Assembly (NCBI RefSeq): GCF_030272615.1
Contig: NC_081406.1
Span: 188,836,391-188,900,390 of the forward strand
Length of the DNA stretch: 64,000 nt
Source of the DNA: Cryptomeria japonica
Taxonomy: Eukaryota > Streptophyta > Pinopsida > Cupressales > Cupressaceae
Reading direction: 5' to 3'
The notes under the pieces are model-generated. The model was not told where the DNA came from. It did no database searches and saw only the letters and a program-made list of their open reading frames with translations. Both the position numbers and the translations under genes were made by a program. How positions within the stretch are numbered: position 1 is the first letter of the stretch; each line of letters begins with the position of its first letter. Below, in pieces: positions 33,060-43,044 of this stretch.

Positions 33060-33336
33060 ATTCAAATCTAATGGCCCCAAAAAATTGGTGAAAAGTTATT
33101 TGGACCATGTGCAAGTGCAACATGGTCTCTGACATTTTTCTCGAAATTTCAGGAGCATAATTCTATGATATTATAATGCTTAACCCCAAGAGATTGGTGG
33201 GAAACTCAAATCCTAGGTCGACCTAAAGATGAAATTAAGATCTAGGGTTTCATACATAAGAGCTCTCTTTATTCTTTTGAAGGGATGGATTCGAATCTAT
33301 CTAAGATCTAGGAACAAGTTGTAATGGTCACCAAAA
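33060..33336 (-). other. Leader fragment of an A-like element (M) with decayed primer site
   Basis: On the plus strand it follows the same order as the leader repeat of A: a stem-loop with arms GACCATGT (33103-33110) and ACATGGTC (33120-33127), then CGAAATTTCAGGAGCATAA, ending TGGTCACCAAAATGTA. The minus strand at 33333-33321 reads TGGTGACCATTAC, a 9 of 13 match to the primer site of A, with the same ACA-TTT-TGG junction. Confidence 0.6.
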
Positions 33337-33714
33337 TGTAATGGTGGGTAAAAAATGTGTGAATGAGAGATCAAGAGGAAACCTACCCTTTCCCTCTATT
33401 ACCCCTATATTTTTGTTCATTCCTAAAGCCTCATAATCAACTAAAAATCAGTTATTGTTAATGTTTTAATGCTGAAGTTTTTATGGCCAAACTCCATGTC
33501 GGCTGGGAGATTTTAATTGTTTTATTTTTGGGTTACCCATATACCCAAACAATTAAATCTCACGTCTTATGTGTCCTACGCAAAAATAATTTTTGGTTTA
33601 TGCTCTACTAGGCCCATTTATTCTATAGTTAAAATTTCATAAGAAATGAAGCTCTCAATAAAAACGTTATGCAAGTTTTTCTATGGAAGCGCAAAGGAAC
33701 AATTATCATTGAAA
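33337..33714 (-). repeat. Probable LTR start of element M/E
   Basis: Begins TGTAATGGTGGG next to the decayed primer site. The first 60 bases resemble the inner LTR end of A loosely. The matching continuation (CTCCAAGGAGAGATGAGAG) is found only at about 35370, so a foreign insertion may lie between. Confidence 0.4.
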
Positions 33715-34080
33715 TTGAACCTTGAACCTTGTTAGGTTCAAAAGGCTCAAGGTTCAAAGGTTCAACGCGTAGCCAAATACAAAAAATAAAGTGATAAATG
33801 AAGCATAATGTGGGTGCAGTTTGTGTTTTTGAACCTTCTGATTGAACCCTGCAGGTTCAAAAGATTCGAGCAGTTCAAAAAGTTCAAAAGGTTCAAAAGG
33901 TTCAAAGTTCAAATTTTGGGTTCATTGTACTTTTTGGTCTTTGAACTTGAACTTTGAACCTTCTTTGGTTCAAACACAAAGGTTCAAGCCCGCAGGTTCA
34001 AGGTTCAAGGTTCGATTTCAGAGGTTCAAATTCAGAGTTAAGAGATTCATCAGATGTAGGTTCAAAGTGTGTGAGTTCAA
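33715..34080. repeat. Cluster of GGTTCAA / TTGAACC heptamers
   Basis: Some 20 exact or near-exact copies of the heptamer in both orientations lie within about 365 bases, for example CTTGAACCTTGTTAGGTTC near 33720 and AAAAGGTTCAAAAGGTTCAA near 33885. Spacing is irregular, so it is not a simple tandem array. Function unknown. Confidence 0.85.
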
Positions 34081-35229
34081 TATTTCAAAATTTTCAAAAA
34101 TCCAATAGCATTGGCATGTCTAATGTTTGTAATTTTCAATGTAATCTATAACCATAAATTTTCTGAGATAGAAAAATCAGTCTCGGTGTGAGGGGAATAA
34201 CGTTTAATTGCACCATTGGATCGGGCCGAATGTTTGATATGTTTTAGAAAACCTAGTTTTCTAAATCCTCACTGGAGCGATTGGACAAATATTATAATGT
34301 TCGAAAGTTGTTGATCTCTGAGTATGGGTCTATACAAATTTTTGAGAAAAATATTATTATGAGAAGCTCACAGTGGAGACTTTGTTTCGAAATGGAGATC
34401 TAGATAATAAATTTACCCTGGAGATATAAAAGAAATGTCCACCTGTCACAACATAATTAGATGTGTTTAATTTAAATTCTCTTGAAATGTTTTTCAAAAA
34501 GGAATGGAGGATAAAATATTTGAAGCAAAAAAAAAAAAAGAGTTGTCGGGAAGAAGATAGAAGATAAAGGAAAAGATTAATTAATAATCTTTTCAAGAAT
34601 TAGTTATTGATAACTGAAATTCTTAGAGGCTATATATATGTAATAAAAGAAAGGAGTTGGGGTTCTTCTTTTCTTTTCTTTCTCTTTCTGCTATAAAAAA
34701 GAATGGGCAACATTGTTTTCTGGACTGCATAATTTCATTTTTTAGAAAAATTGAGTCTGTGAGCTCACATTTTGGCATTGATGGAATGAAGAAGATTTTG
34801 TTGATCTGTGAATTTGTCAATATTTTCTTTTGATTACAATGAGATTTGTTTCTCTTGCAATTACCTTTCATTGCCTTGTTTATTACATCAAACTATGTAT
34901 ATGCATTTTAATTCTGAAACTTTGATTTCAGAAATAATTTGTATTTGGAATGAAATTGATTGTTCGCTCACTACCTAGATTTTCTGATCCCCCTTGTCCT
35001 TTGAGGCATGAGAGAGACTTGATCAGAGTCCAAGGCATTTTGATTCCATTGGAAAGGGTGTTTTCTTGAGTGTGGATAATTAAACTATGTTTTACTTATC
35101 TTCATTCACTTCATTATAAATCTATTATTCGCATCTGTGTCATGGCTATGAGAAGATGTTATTTGCCTTTATTGCTTTCCGGTTAAAAGCATATTCAAAA
35201 AATATACATTTTTATCCAACAAAGGGAGT
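34081..35229. other. Unassigned stretch, possibly an inserted LTR
   Basis: No gene seen. Contains a 12-base poly(A) run near 34530, a TATATATATG stretch near 34630 and a pyrimidine-rich run (34655-34690). It ends near 35220 with ATCCAACA, a copia-like LTR end, but no matching start or target duplication was found. Confidence 0.35.
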
Positions 35230-36497
35230 TGTACCTTCATATCAAAATTCAGAGAGCACTTGCACTCACCATTGCAAGTGACTCAACTATTGGTTCTTAT
35301 TTTTGTCTTTCAATTTGGGCATTTGGGAGTCATTTTTGAAAGGTATTTAAGAAGGACAAATCTGTTAACCAACACCCTCCAAGGAGAGATGAGAGTTTCA
35401 CTGTGGATTTCCCTTCAAACACTTTTCACGCATTACATTGGAAGAGGGAAAAGAATTCACTAGATTCAACCTCTAAAAAGGAAGATAGAATTCTAAATGA
35501 AATGAGAATGATAAGTCAATCCCCTCTTCTACTTGGAATGGAAAGGAATTGATTAAATTATGTATTAAGACTAAATGAAAAGAGATGAAGAACCAAAAAT
35601 AACTCAAGATCGGAGTGTGGGATGAAGATGTGCACTTGGATTTGGCAGTAATATGTAAGACGAAGCCGCCCTATGTATTTGAGGAAAAGTTGTCCAGATC
35701 GTGGTGAAAGTGTACACGGTCCTCCGAAAAATCCACGAAATTAAAAGGGTTTTTCTGCCTTTGCAAATGGAGTCCAAATCTGAAAATACAGTTGTGCATC
35801 TACAACCTACACATAGAAAAGAGAGGAAAAGGGGTTGGGATTGGAGGTTTTCCTTTAGGTCAAACTCCAATTTTGGAATTAACCAAGTAATAAGAGAAAG
35901 TGCATGCAAGTAAATGTAAATCACCTCAAGGGAGGTTGTGATAGAAATGCTTGTATGAAGTTGAATGTTGAAATGGATCTCCTCTTCAATGGTTGAATTC
36001 TTGACTTGAATGTAACACCTAGCCTTGAAGCAAGACTTGAGATGCTCAATGCTTGAAAGAGATGCTTGAATTTTCTTGAATGCTTGATAACAAATTTTCA
36101 CCTTATTGAACCTCTTTTGCAAATGAGAGGGCAAATGCAACTTTTATACTTGTCAATTAGGGTTAATGAAACTGGTTTTCATCATAGGCCAACATCGGTG
36201 AATTTTTCCCGCTCACTGCACAACGTTCAATGAAGACTTAGGAAGGGTCCTTTCCCAAAATAGGGCATGGGACAGGGGTGCGACACTCCTTTCCTAGGGG
36301 ATAGGGGCACCATACCCCTGTCCTGCCCTTTTTTGCAGGACATGATGCAGGTTAGGTAGTGCAGAGGGCAAGGTAGAAGCACTTTTGGGGGGTTGAGCAG
36401 TCTCCGATCTCTAATCAGGCTAGGGGATCTAGTTTTGCATGCGTGAGGACCCTAATATGGTAAAAAACTGCCATGGTTGCAATTTTATGATACTACA
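35230..36497 (-). repeat. Element E 3' LTR (approximate left end)
   Basis: Ends ATGATACTACA next to a polypurine tract. It aligns in patches with the A LTR: the CTCCAAGGAGAGA block, AAAAGTTGTC-like with ACACGGTCCTCCG (35687-35725), CCTCTTCAATGGTTGAAT and GACTTGAATG blocks, and the stem-loops GGACAGGGGTG/CACTCCTTTCC (36270-36294) and GGATAGGGG/CCCCTGTCC (36299-36323). Confidence 0.75.
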
Positions 36498-36512
36498 TTT
36501 AGCCCCCACTTT

Positions 36513-37399
36513 AGCAGGAGTATGAGCGTATGCCAATACTACCAGTAAAGTACAATGAAACAAGATTGAAAGAATTTTACCATGTCAAAGAGGTAAGATT
36601 CGCCAAGCCCCCAGTGGAATTAGGATCTTATGACTTTGATTGACAAAGTAAAAGGGAAGATCGAGAAGGGGAGAACCATGACTGCAAGTAGCTAATTTCC
36701 CCTCACTATGAGTCATGAAAGCAAGGATACCAAAGATTACAATAAAAAACAAAGTTCACTAAGTAATTCTTAAGTATCAAGAAGGAGAATATGAGCGGAG
36801 TGTATGCCCCCACGTTAAAGCGATCACGAATGCCTTATCAGGAGTGATTGCTTTAAGGTAGGATACACCTAAGAGAGAGAAGAGATGGAGCAAATTATCG
36901 CAAGGATTTAGCCCCCAATCAAGGAATAAACCCAAGGATAATGAACACAAAACATGAGGTAGTTTTGCTTTCCTTGGGGTGAGTATGTTGTATGATAACT
37001 CATGTATATTATTAATGTATGTGCATATAATAATCATCATTCCCCAAAGAAAGGAAACTTCCTTGGAAGAAAGGGAAGATAAGAGACTATTGAGTCAACA
37101 TGAAAGAGACCAAAGGAGATTGCAATGATTTGCATCATCCTCAAGTAGACATTAAGGGGATAATAGAAGAACAGGGATACACATAGAAGAATAGTCACAA
37201 AAGAGAAAGAGAGGAGACAGAGAAAATCTATGGTGCCAATGTTGTTAATCTAGCACGACATCGACCTCCTGATCTTGTTTATCACAATTTCAAGAAGGTG
37301 AGAAACATGCTAGAGGAGTGACATCGATCACAATAGATGGAGCTATCACAAGATCCAAACAAGGATTATGCTCATGTGGTAAGTCACTTTGTTAGGCTC
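36513..37399 (-). other. Noncoding 3' region of element E
   Basis: Counterpart of 201-920 in element A and alignable with it. Keeps extra polypurine-like blocks and the inverted repeat CGTTAAAGCGATCAC (36813-36827) with GTGATTGCTTTAAGG (36844-36858). Confidence 0.7.
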
Positions 37400-40219
37400 T
37401 AGGAGCTAGGATTAGGGATTTTAGAAATTCAGCTGATAAATGCTTGTGAACATCAACATATTCATAATCACTATCAAAAGCATTAGGAGTTGTATTTCCA
37501 CCATGAATATCATGTTCACTCATTTCCTCATCAAGATTTATAGAAAGAGGAGCTCACACATGAATAGAATTAAAACCATCACATGTTTTTTTCAACTTAT
37601 GATTTGGAGATATAGGTTCAACAACTTGGTTAGGAGAAAAGGGAATCATGTCAACTGTTGAAGTTCTAGGAGATTGAATAGTTTGAGGGATAGCCTCATG
37701 AGATCAAACACGATGTCTTTGTTGGCGTTATCTCGCACAACGATTTCGTCGAGTCTTAGTGGAAGACTCAGAAGGAGGAGGAATATTTGGTGAAGGAGGA
37801 ATATTCTCATCTTTGATAGTTGAAGGTTTAGGTTGAGGTCTTTTAGGTTGAATAAGGGGAGAAGCAAGCCTCTTCTCTATATAAGAGGGAGGAGGAAAAA
37901 CTGCACCATACAAAAGAGGAATATTAGGTGTTGGAAGAAGACCAGGTCCACCATGAGGAGGAGGTACGGGTATAAGCTTATGAGAATATTTTTTTGTTTC
38001 TTAGGAGAAGGCATAGACACATCCATAGGAACATGTTGAGGATCTTCCTTAGGAAGAATATTAGTTCTATCCATTAGGGGGAGAACTTCATCTTCAAGAA
38101 TTATAGGAATGTGAAGTGTTGGGGATCTATGTTGACTTAAGGATAATATCATATCTTTCTTCTATTTTTGATAAGATTGAAAAAGAGCATCGCTCTTTGA
38201 TGGAAGAGATTGAAATTGTTTAGGCCAAAAGAAATCAATAGGAACACCGGGGCTTCTTTCAAATGGTTTAAATAAGCTATGGTTCACAATTACGATTTTT
38301 CCATTGTGAGGAAATTTCAAACACTTATGGATTGGATAAGCAATATCCTTCATGGAAGATAGCCAAGGATAAACTAGCTTCACACAGAATTACTCAGAAG
38401 AAGGAATGATAACAAATTTAACATCCATAAATTTAGTATGAAATTCAATAGGAAGGGTGATAGAGCCAATGGTAGGACAAGAGAATCCATCAAATATCTT
38501 CACAACCACATTAGCAGCATCATATATTGGTTTATGCAATTGTAAAGTGAAAAGATACTCCTCAGTGATGATATTAACCATGCAAGAGGGATCAATAAGG
38601 GCACCATGACAAGGGATACCCTTAACCTTCACAACTATGTATAAAGGGCCATCAGGTGCTCTAATGGTCTCACTAGGGTCAAATGTAATACAAGGATCCT
38701 TAGGCGTATCTTGTTTTTGTACCATATTTACCAAGTTCAGAGCCATAGAGATAAATTGCTCAGAAGAGAAAGAAGTAGGCACAAGCTCAATCATGTTAGA
38801 GGTATGAGAAGGTAAGGGATTAGTGAAAATCTTAAGATTTTGATTAGGAGGAGCTATTGATTTATTCCCTTTATCACTCACACCTGCCATAGATATATTA
38901 TCAAATTTGATTGTATCATTGAACTTGATGAAGCTTTTTGTTGGTTTGAACTTCATAAACAGTTGTTGAACACTCTCCCCCATATCACTCGGAGCCATAA
39001 GAGTGGATTGCTCCATTTGACTCATAGCCAATCGATAATTGTGGTGTTGCACACAACTATGGAAAGGAAGTCAACTCAAACAAAAGAAGATTTTCCCTAA
39101 TATCTTTTTGCATATTAGAAATGAAAATTCTTTGAATATCATTATCAGGTACAGGAAAAGAAATTTGAGCACACAAATACTTATATCTACCAATGAAATC
39201 AGTCACTTTTTCTTGAACACCTTGTTTACAATGCATTAAATCAGTCAAAGTGATTTTAGGACCAATGTTGTTTTGAAATTGTTGGATGAAAGCATTTGCC
39301 AGCTGTTGAAAAGAATTGATAGAATAAGAAGGCAAAGAACAATACCATTGTAAAGCCTTATCTCTTAGTGTTATTGTGAATAGTTTTGCAAGCAATCTTT
39401 GATCATAAGAAAAGTCAGTACACAAGGTTTGGAATGTTTTGACATGCGTAAGAGGATCACCTTTTCTATTATAGAGTTCTAATTGAGGGACCTCAACATG
39501 CTTACGAGGAACAAATTTATCAATATCAAGAGAAAGTGGGCTCGCAACATCAAAGGTGGGCGCACTAAAATTGGATTGACTCATAGAAGAAATTTGTTGT
39601 TGTAAGACACGGTTTGAGAAAGATTGTTAATTGTCTCTTTTGTAGAAGAAGTAATGTTAGACATAGTTGATTGAGAAGGTGGTGTGATGTTATTGAAAGA
39701 AGGCATGGATTGAGAATAAGGTGGTGGGACATTATGATAAGTAGGTATAGGTAATGATTGGGTAGGAAAAGGGACAATTAAAGGAGGAAAAAAGTTGTTG
39801 AAGGAATTTCCCCCTTGTGTCACATTAATTGGTTGAGGGATAATAGGAACACTTATTGAAGACATAGGCAAATATGGAGGATTTAATAAAGAAGAGGGAT
39901 TGCCCCCATGAATATTTGTTGTAGGGATGACATTTTGAGTTGAAGTATCCATGATGTTGGAGGTAAAAGTAGGAATATTAGTCATAAGAGTATTCAAAGG
40001 AATAGAAGGATTGACTTGTGTTGAAAGTTGTGAATAACCTAGGGTTTCTACACAACTCTTGATAGGCATGACATTAGAATCAACAATATGTGCAATGTCA
40101 CACAATATATCAATTCCATTCTTATCACTTTGAGTCATGTGCTTAAGGCCTTCAATCAATGGAAGAGATTCACTATTAGGGTATTCTTGGGACATCCATT
40201 ATTGAAATTTATCAAATTG
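37400..40219 (-). pseudogene. Element E Gag-protease relic
   Basis: Homologous to the intact protein of A. The readable part begins at NQFDKFQ-stop-WMSQEYPNSESL, then a Gag domain (LELYNRKGDPLTH, LQWYCSLP, FIQQFQNN; 39584-39057), MEQSTLMAPSDMGE, the protease (ALIDPSCMVNIITEEYLFTL, YPWLSSMKDIA; 38700-38170) and the Arg-rich region (TKTRRNRCAR). Relative to A, about 90 residues including the whole CHHC knuckle are absent between IKFNDTIKFDN and GVSDKGN. Multiple stops and frameshifts make it a pseudogene. The odd DPSC active site is the same as in A. Confidence 0.9.
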
Positions 40220-40220
40220 A

Positions 40221-40626
40221 TTGTAGTCAATCTCTTAACCGGGTGGTTCTTAACCGGATCTGTTCCTAACATGACATTTTTCTAAATCTTCTAACAAGGC
40301 TTGGCTCCTAACAAGGCAAACTTCAGGAGAGTTTAGAGTACTTGTGGGTATTCATCCCCACCATGGTTTTTCCCATTTAGTTTTCCACATCAAAAATCAT
40401 TCTGTCAAGTGGTGAATGGTTTTTGTGATTATGTTTTGATATGGTTAATTTGTTTACGTGGAAAAGCCACTTAGATATGTTCAGATGACTGGAAGTGATC
40501 TAAAATGTGCTTTTACTAATGTTAGTAAAGTGGTTTGATGTTTTGGTTAAATGGTTTGAGAGTTTCAGATCTATTACACTGTTATTTTGGTATGCTAGTC
40601 AACCAGTAAACTTGACAGTGTAGTTG
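40221..40626 (+). repeat. Element G 5' LTR, left piece
   Basis: Matches the middle of the 3' LTR from GTAGTCAATC (53935) through ACTTGACAGTG (about 54329). Contains the hairpin GTGGG/CCCAC at 40344-40361. The first half of the LTR is missing at the junction with element E. Confidence 0.9.
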
Positions 40627-41533
40627 TGTTGGCATATGGACACTCCAATGAGACATTTTATGTGATTGAAGGTTTTGTCATTGATGGCAACCTTGCAATC
40701 CTATGGCACTGGCAAGACATTATACCAGCAAAAGCATTGCACAGGCAACCTTGAAATCTTATGGCACCAGCAAGACATTATACCAGCAAAAGCATTACAC
40801 AGGAAACCTTGCAATCCTATGGCACCAACAAGACATTATACCGGCAAAGCATTATTCAAACAAGACAGTGCACCAGCATCAGCAAGATCAATCTACACCG
40901 GCACCGGCACAGAAGAAAAGATGTATACCGGCACAGAGGCCGACATGATTTTTGATATGTAATATCTTGTTTATTATTGTAAGCCGACTTGGCAAATTGT
41001 AAAATGACTCTTGTATATAAAAGAGATCATTATAGTCATTTGTAGGATATGGATAGGAAGCATAAAGAAAATTATAAGGCAGACCTAATATGCGAATTGT
41101 AGGTCAAGGGTATATGTAAAGAACAGAGAAAGAACCGGTACTGAATTTGGCATTGAAGATGCTATTGTAAAGCAGTACAGATCATTGGATTTGCATAATC
41201 CTCATTGTAAGTCAGTGTGCTCTAGGAAGTTGGCCTTCCTGCATGTGCAGGCCCCTATTGTAAGTAATATTCTCTTATAGGCTAGTAAGTGAATATTGTG
41301 GGTCACAAATCCCACTGAGGTTTTTCCCACACCGGGTTTCCTCGTTAAACATCTTGTGTTATGGTGTTCTTTTCATGTGGATGTTTTTGATTCTGTTAAT
41401 TACATTAATTCTTGCATACCGGTATACTGTTACTTTATGTTTTGCATGTTCTATTTTAAGAAAATTTCATTACCGGTCAGATACTGATTCACCCCCCCCC
41501 CCCCCCCTCTTAGTATTTGTGGGAACTCTAACA
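40627..41533 (+). repeat. Element F 5' LTR (907 bases)
   Basis: TGTTGGCATATGGAC to GGAACTCTAACA. Holds a 58-base tandem repeat near its start, CATTGATGGCAAC (40679-40691), hairpin GTGGG/CCCAC (41298-41315) and a run of 16 C (41492-41507) just before its end. Confidence 0.95.
40689..40852 (+). repeat. 58-base tandem repeat in the F LTR, about 2.8 copies
   Basis: Units start at 40689, 40747 and 40805, each beginning AACCTTG and containing CAAGACATTATACC and GCAAA. The 3' LTR has the same array with starts at 46526, 46584 and 46642, so the repeat predates this insertion. Confidence 0.93.
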
Positions 41534-41535
41534 AT

Positions 41536-41548
41536 TGGTATCAGAGCC
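41536..41548 (+). other. Primer binding site of element F
   Basis: TGGTATCAGAGCC, exact iMet-tRNA type, two bases after the LTR. Confidence 0.95.
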
Positions 41549-41604
41549 TGGTCCTCTATTTTCAGAAGCCTAACAACTTGAGGAAGATCTTGACACCGGT
41601 AAAG

Positions 41605-42738
41605 ATGGAAAATCTGATGAAGCAACTTGAAGGAGCTCTTATTGACTATGATGCAGAGAAGTTGAAAAATATCAAATTAGAAGATGATTTAAAAGCAGCT
41701 CAGGACATTATTCAGGCACTTCAAGAAAATCTTACTGTTACAAGAAATAAGAGAAGAGAACTTTGTGAAAAATTGCAAAATGAGAATGATGAAAAGGTAT
41801 CACTTTATGATATGATAAGCAAATTGAAGCAAGAGATCATGACAACAAAAAATGAAATGCAAGATATGACTATGAGATTTTGTTAAGAGATTGAGGACAA
41901 AAAGAAGAATGAAGAAGAATTGACTAGAAGACTAAGTGATGCAACAAATGAGAACACAAGACTTAGCTATGAAAATGACATGTTGAAAACAGATCTGATG
42001 CATACTCAGAATGACTCGAATGAACTAATGAGACAAAAAGAAATCTTGGAAAGGGAATTGGAAACTACAAATCAACACAAAGAAAAATTCAAGAAAAGCT
42101 TAGAAGAACTTGGTACCTTATCGAAGAATCAAAAACCCAAAGGTGACACTTCTGGAATTAGATTTGAAGTTGGAGAAAGCTCTGGTACTGCAAATACCCA
42201 GGATCACAGCAAACCGATAAGACCTTCTAATACTTACAAATTAAATGGAAAATGCTTTAACTATAATAAATATGGTCATAGGGAAAATGAATGTAGATAT
42301 AGGAATTATCAGAATATCAATCCTCCCACCGGTCAATGCTCCAAATGCAACAAAATTGGTCATAACTCTGAAAATTGCAGAATGAATGTAAGATGTTATG
42401 TTTGTGGAAGATTTGGACATTTATCAAATCAATGCAGAACACAAACCGGCATAGGTTATGGGAAAGCTATTCAGAAAAATAATGTAACTTGTTATGCATG
42501 TAACAAGATTGGTCATATTGCTAAATTTTGTAGAAGTAAAGGGACACCGGTAGACAACAAAAGTACTAGTTTGAAAGGTAAAGAAAAGGTTGAAGAGGTT
42601 AAGCAAGAATTTTCAAAGCAATGGATTAGAAAAGTTGATCTAAATATTGGGGATACTCCTCCACTGGTAGAACCAATAAATGCTTCACCAGCAGGACAAT
42701 GTGATGCTCCACCGATAGGATGTTCTTCATCAAATTGA
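41605..42738 (+). pseudogene. Element F ORF1: coiled coil plus four zinc knuckles
   Basis: From ATG 41605 (MENLMKQLEGALIDYDAEKL) to the stop at 42736 the frame is 377 codons with one internal stop (TAA, 41884). Residues about 1-175 are a heptad-rich, highly charged coiled coil. Four knuckles follow: CFNYNKYGHRENEC (second Cys now Tyr), CSKCNKIGHNSENC, CYVCGRFGHLSNQC and CYACNKIGHIAKFC, at 42253-42531. A Lys-rich segment and a Pro/Gly tail end the protein. It begins about 60 bases after the primer site, where Gag should be, but lacks the UBN2 domain. Likely an RNA-binding, multimerising Gag substitute (inference). The D copy agrees along its length. Confidence 0.88.
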
Positions 42739-43044
42739 AGAAAATTATCTTGAGGGTTTGGCAATCTAACGACACATGTGCTATTATTCCCTCAGTTAGA
42801 GAAAAGAAGTTGAAAATCATTCATTACCGGCAAATAAAGTTAAGCTAATACATTACCAGCAAGCAATTAATGTGGTAGCTAGCAGAAAAGACTTTATAAA
42901 ATAAGGTTTTGGCTCCATTTCACTTCACCGAACATTCAAACTTTCAGAGAGCATGAAGATTTCCGAGCTAAGGCATTTTCGAGCAAAGAGGCAAAGCACT
43001 TCAGCAATCAATCCATCCAAAGGCAGAAAAAGGTATTTATCATC
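42739..43044 (+). promoter_or_regulatory. Spacer between ORF1 and ORF2 with TATA-like box
   Basis: 306 noncoding bases. TATAAAAT lies at 42895-42902, about 145 bases before the ORF2 ATG, and the sequence after it (CATTTCACTTCACCGAAC) is unlike coding text. This arrangement could be an internal promoter with a 5' leader for ORF2. A TATA-like string in A/T-rich DNA is weak evidence by itself. Confidence 0.4.

Larger units (their letters stand above)
36498..40220 (-). mobile_element. Element E: decayed relative of element A, 5' end lost
   Basis: Polypurine tract (36498-36512), noncoding tail and a broken Gag-protease gene, all in the same order as A and without pol. The sequence stops inside the N-terminal Gag coding region at about 40220, where element G LTR sequence begins. 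Its leader and 5' LTR are missing. Confidence 0.88.

Noticed and set aside
33715-34080. GGTTCAA as tRNA T-loop sequence, suggesting tRNA genes or SINEs
   Set aside because: No A box, no cloverleaf and no poly(A)-ended SINE layout; the heptamer alone recurs.
40689-40852. Spaced direct repeats that could suggest a CRISPR array
   Set aside because: The 58-base units are contiguous, have no unique spacers, lie in an LTR and are duplicated in the other LTR of the same element. The genome is a plant's.
40666-40962. Three overlapping open frames in the F LTR
   Set aside because: Produced by the 58-base tandem repeat; 58 is not a multiple of three, so the repeat cycles through all frames and keeps them open. 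No start context or conservation as protein.
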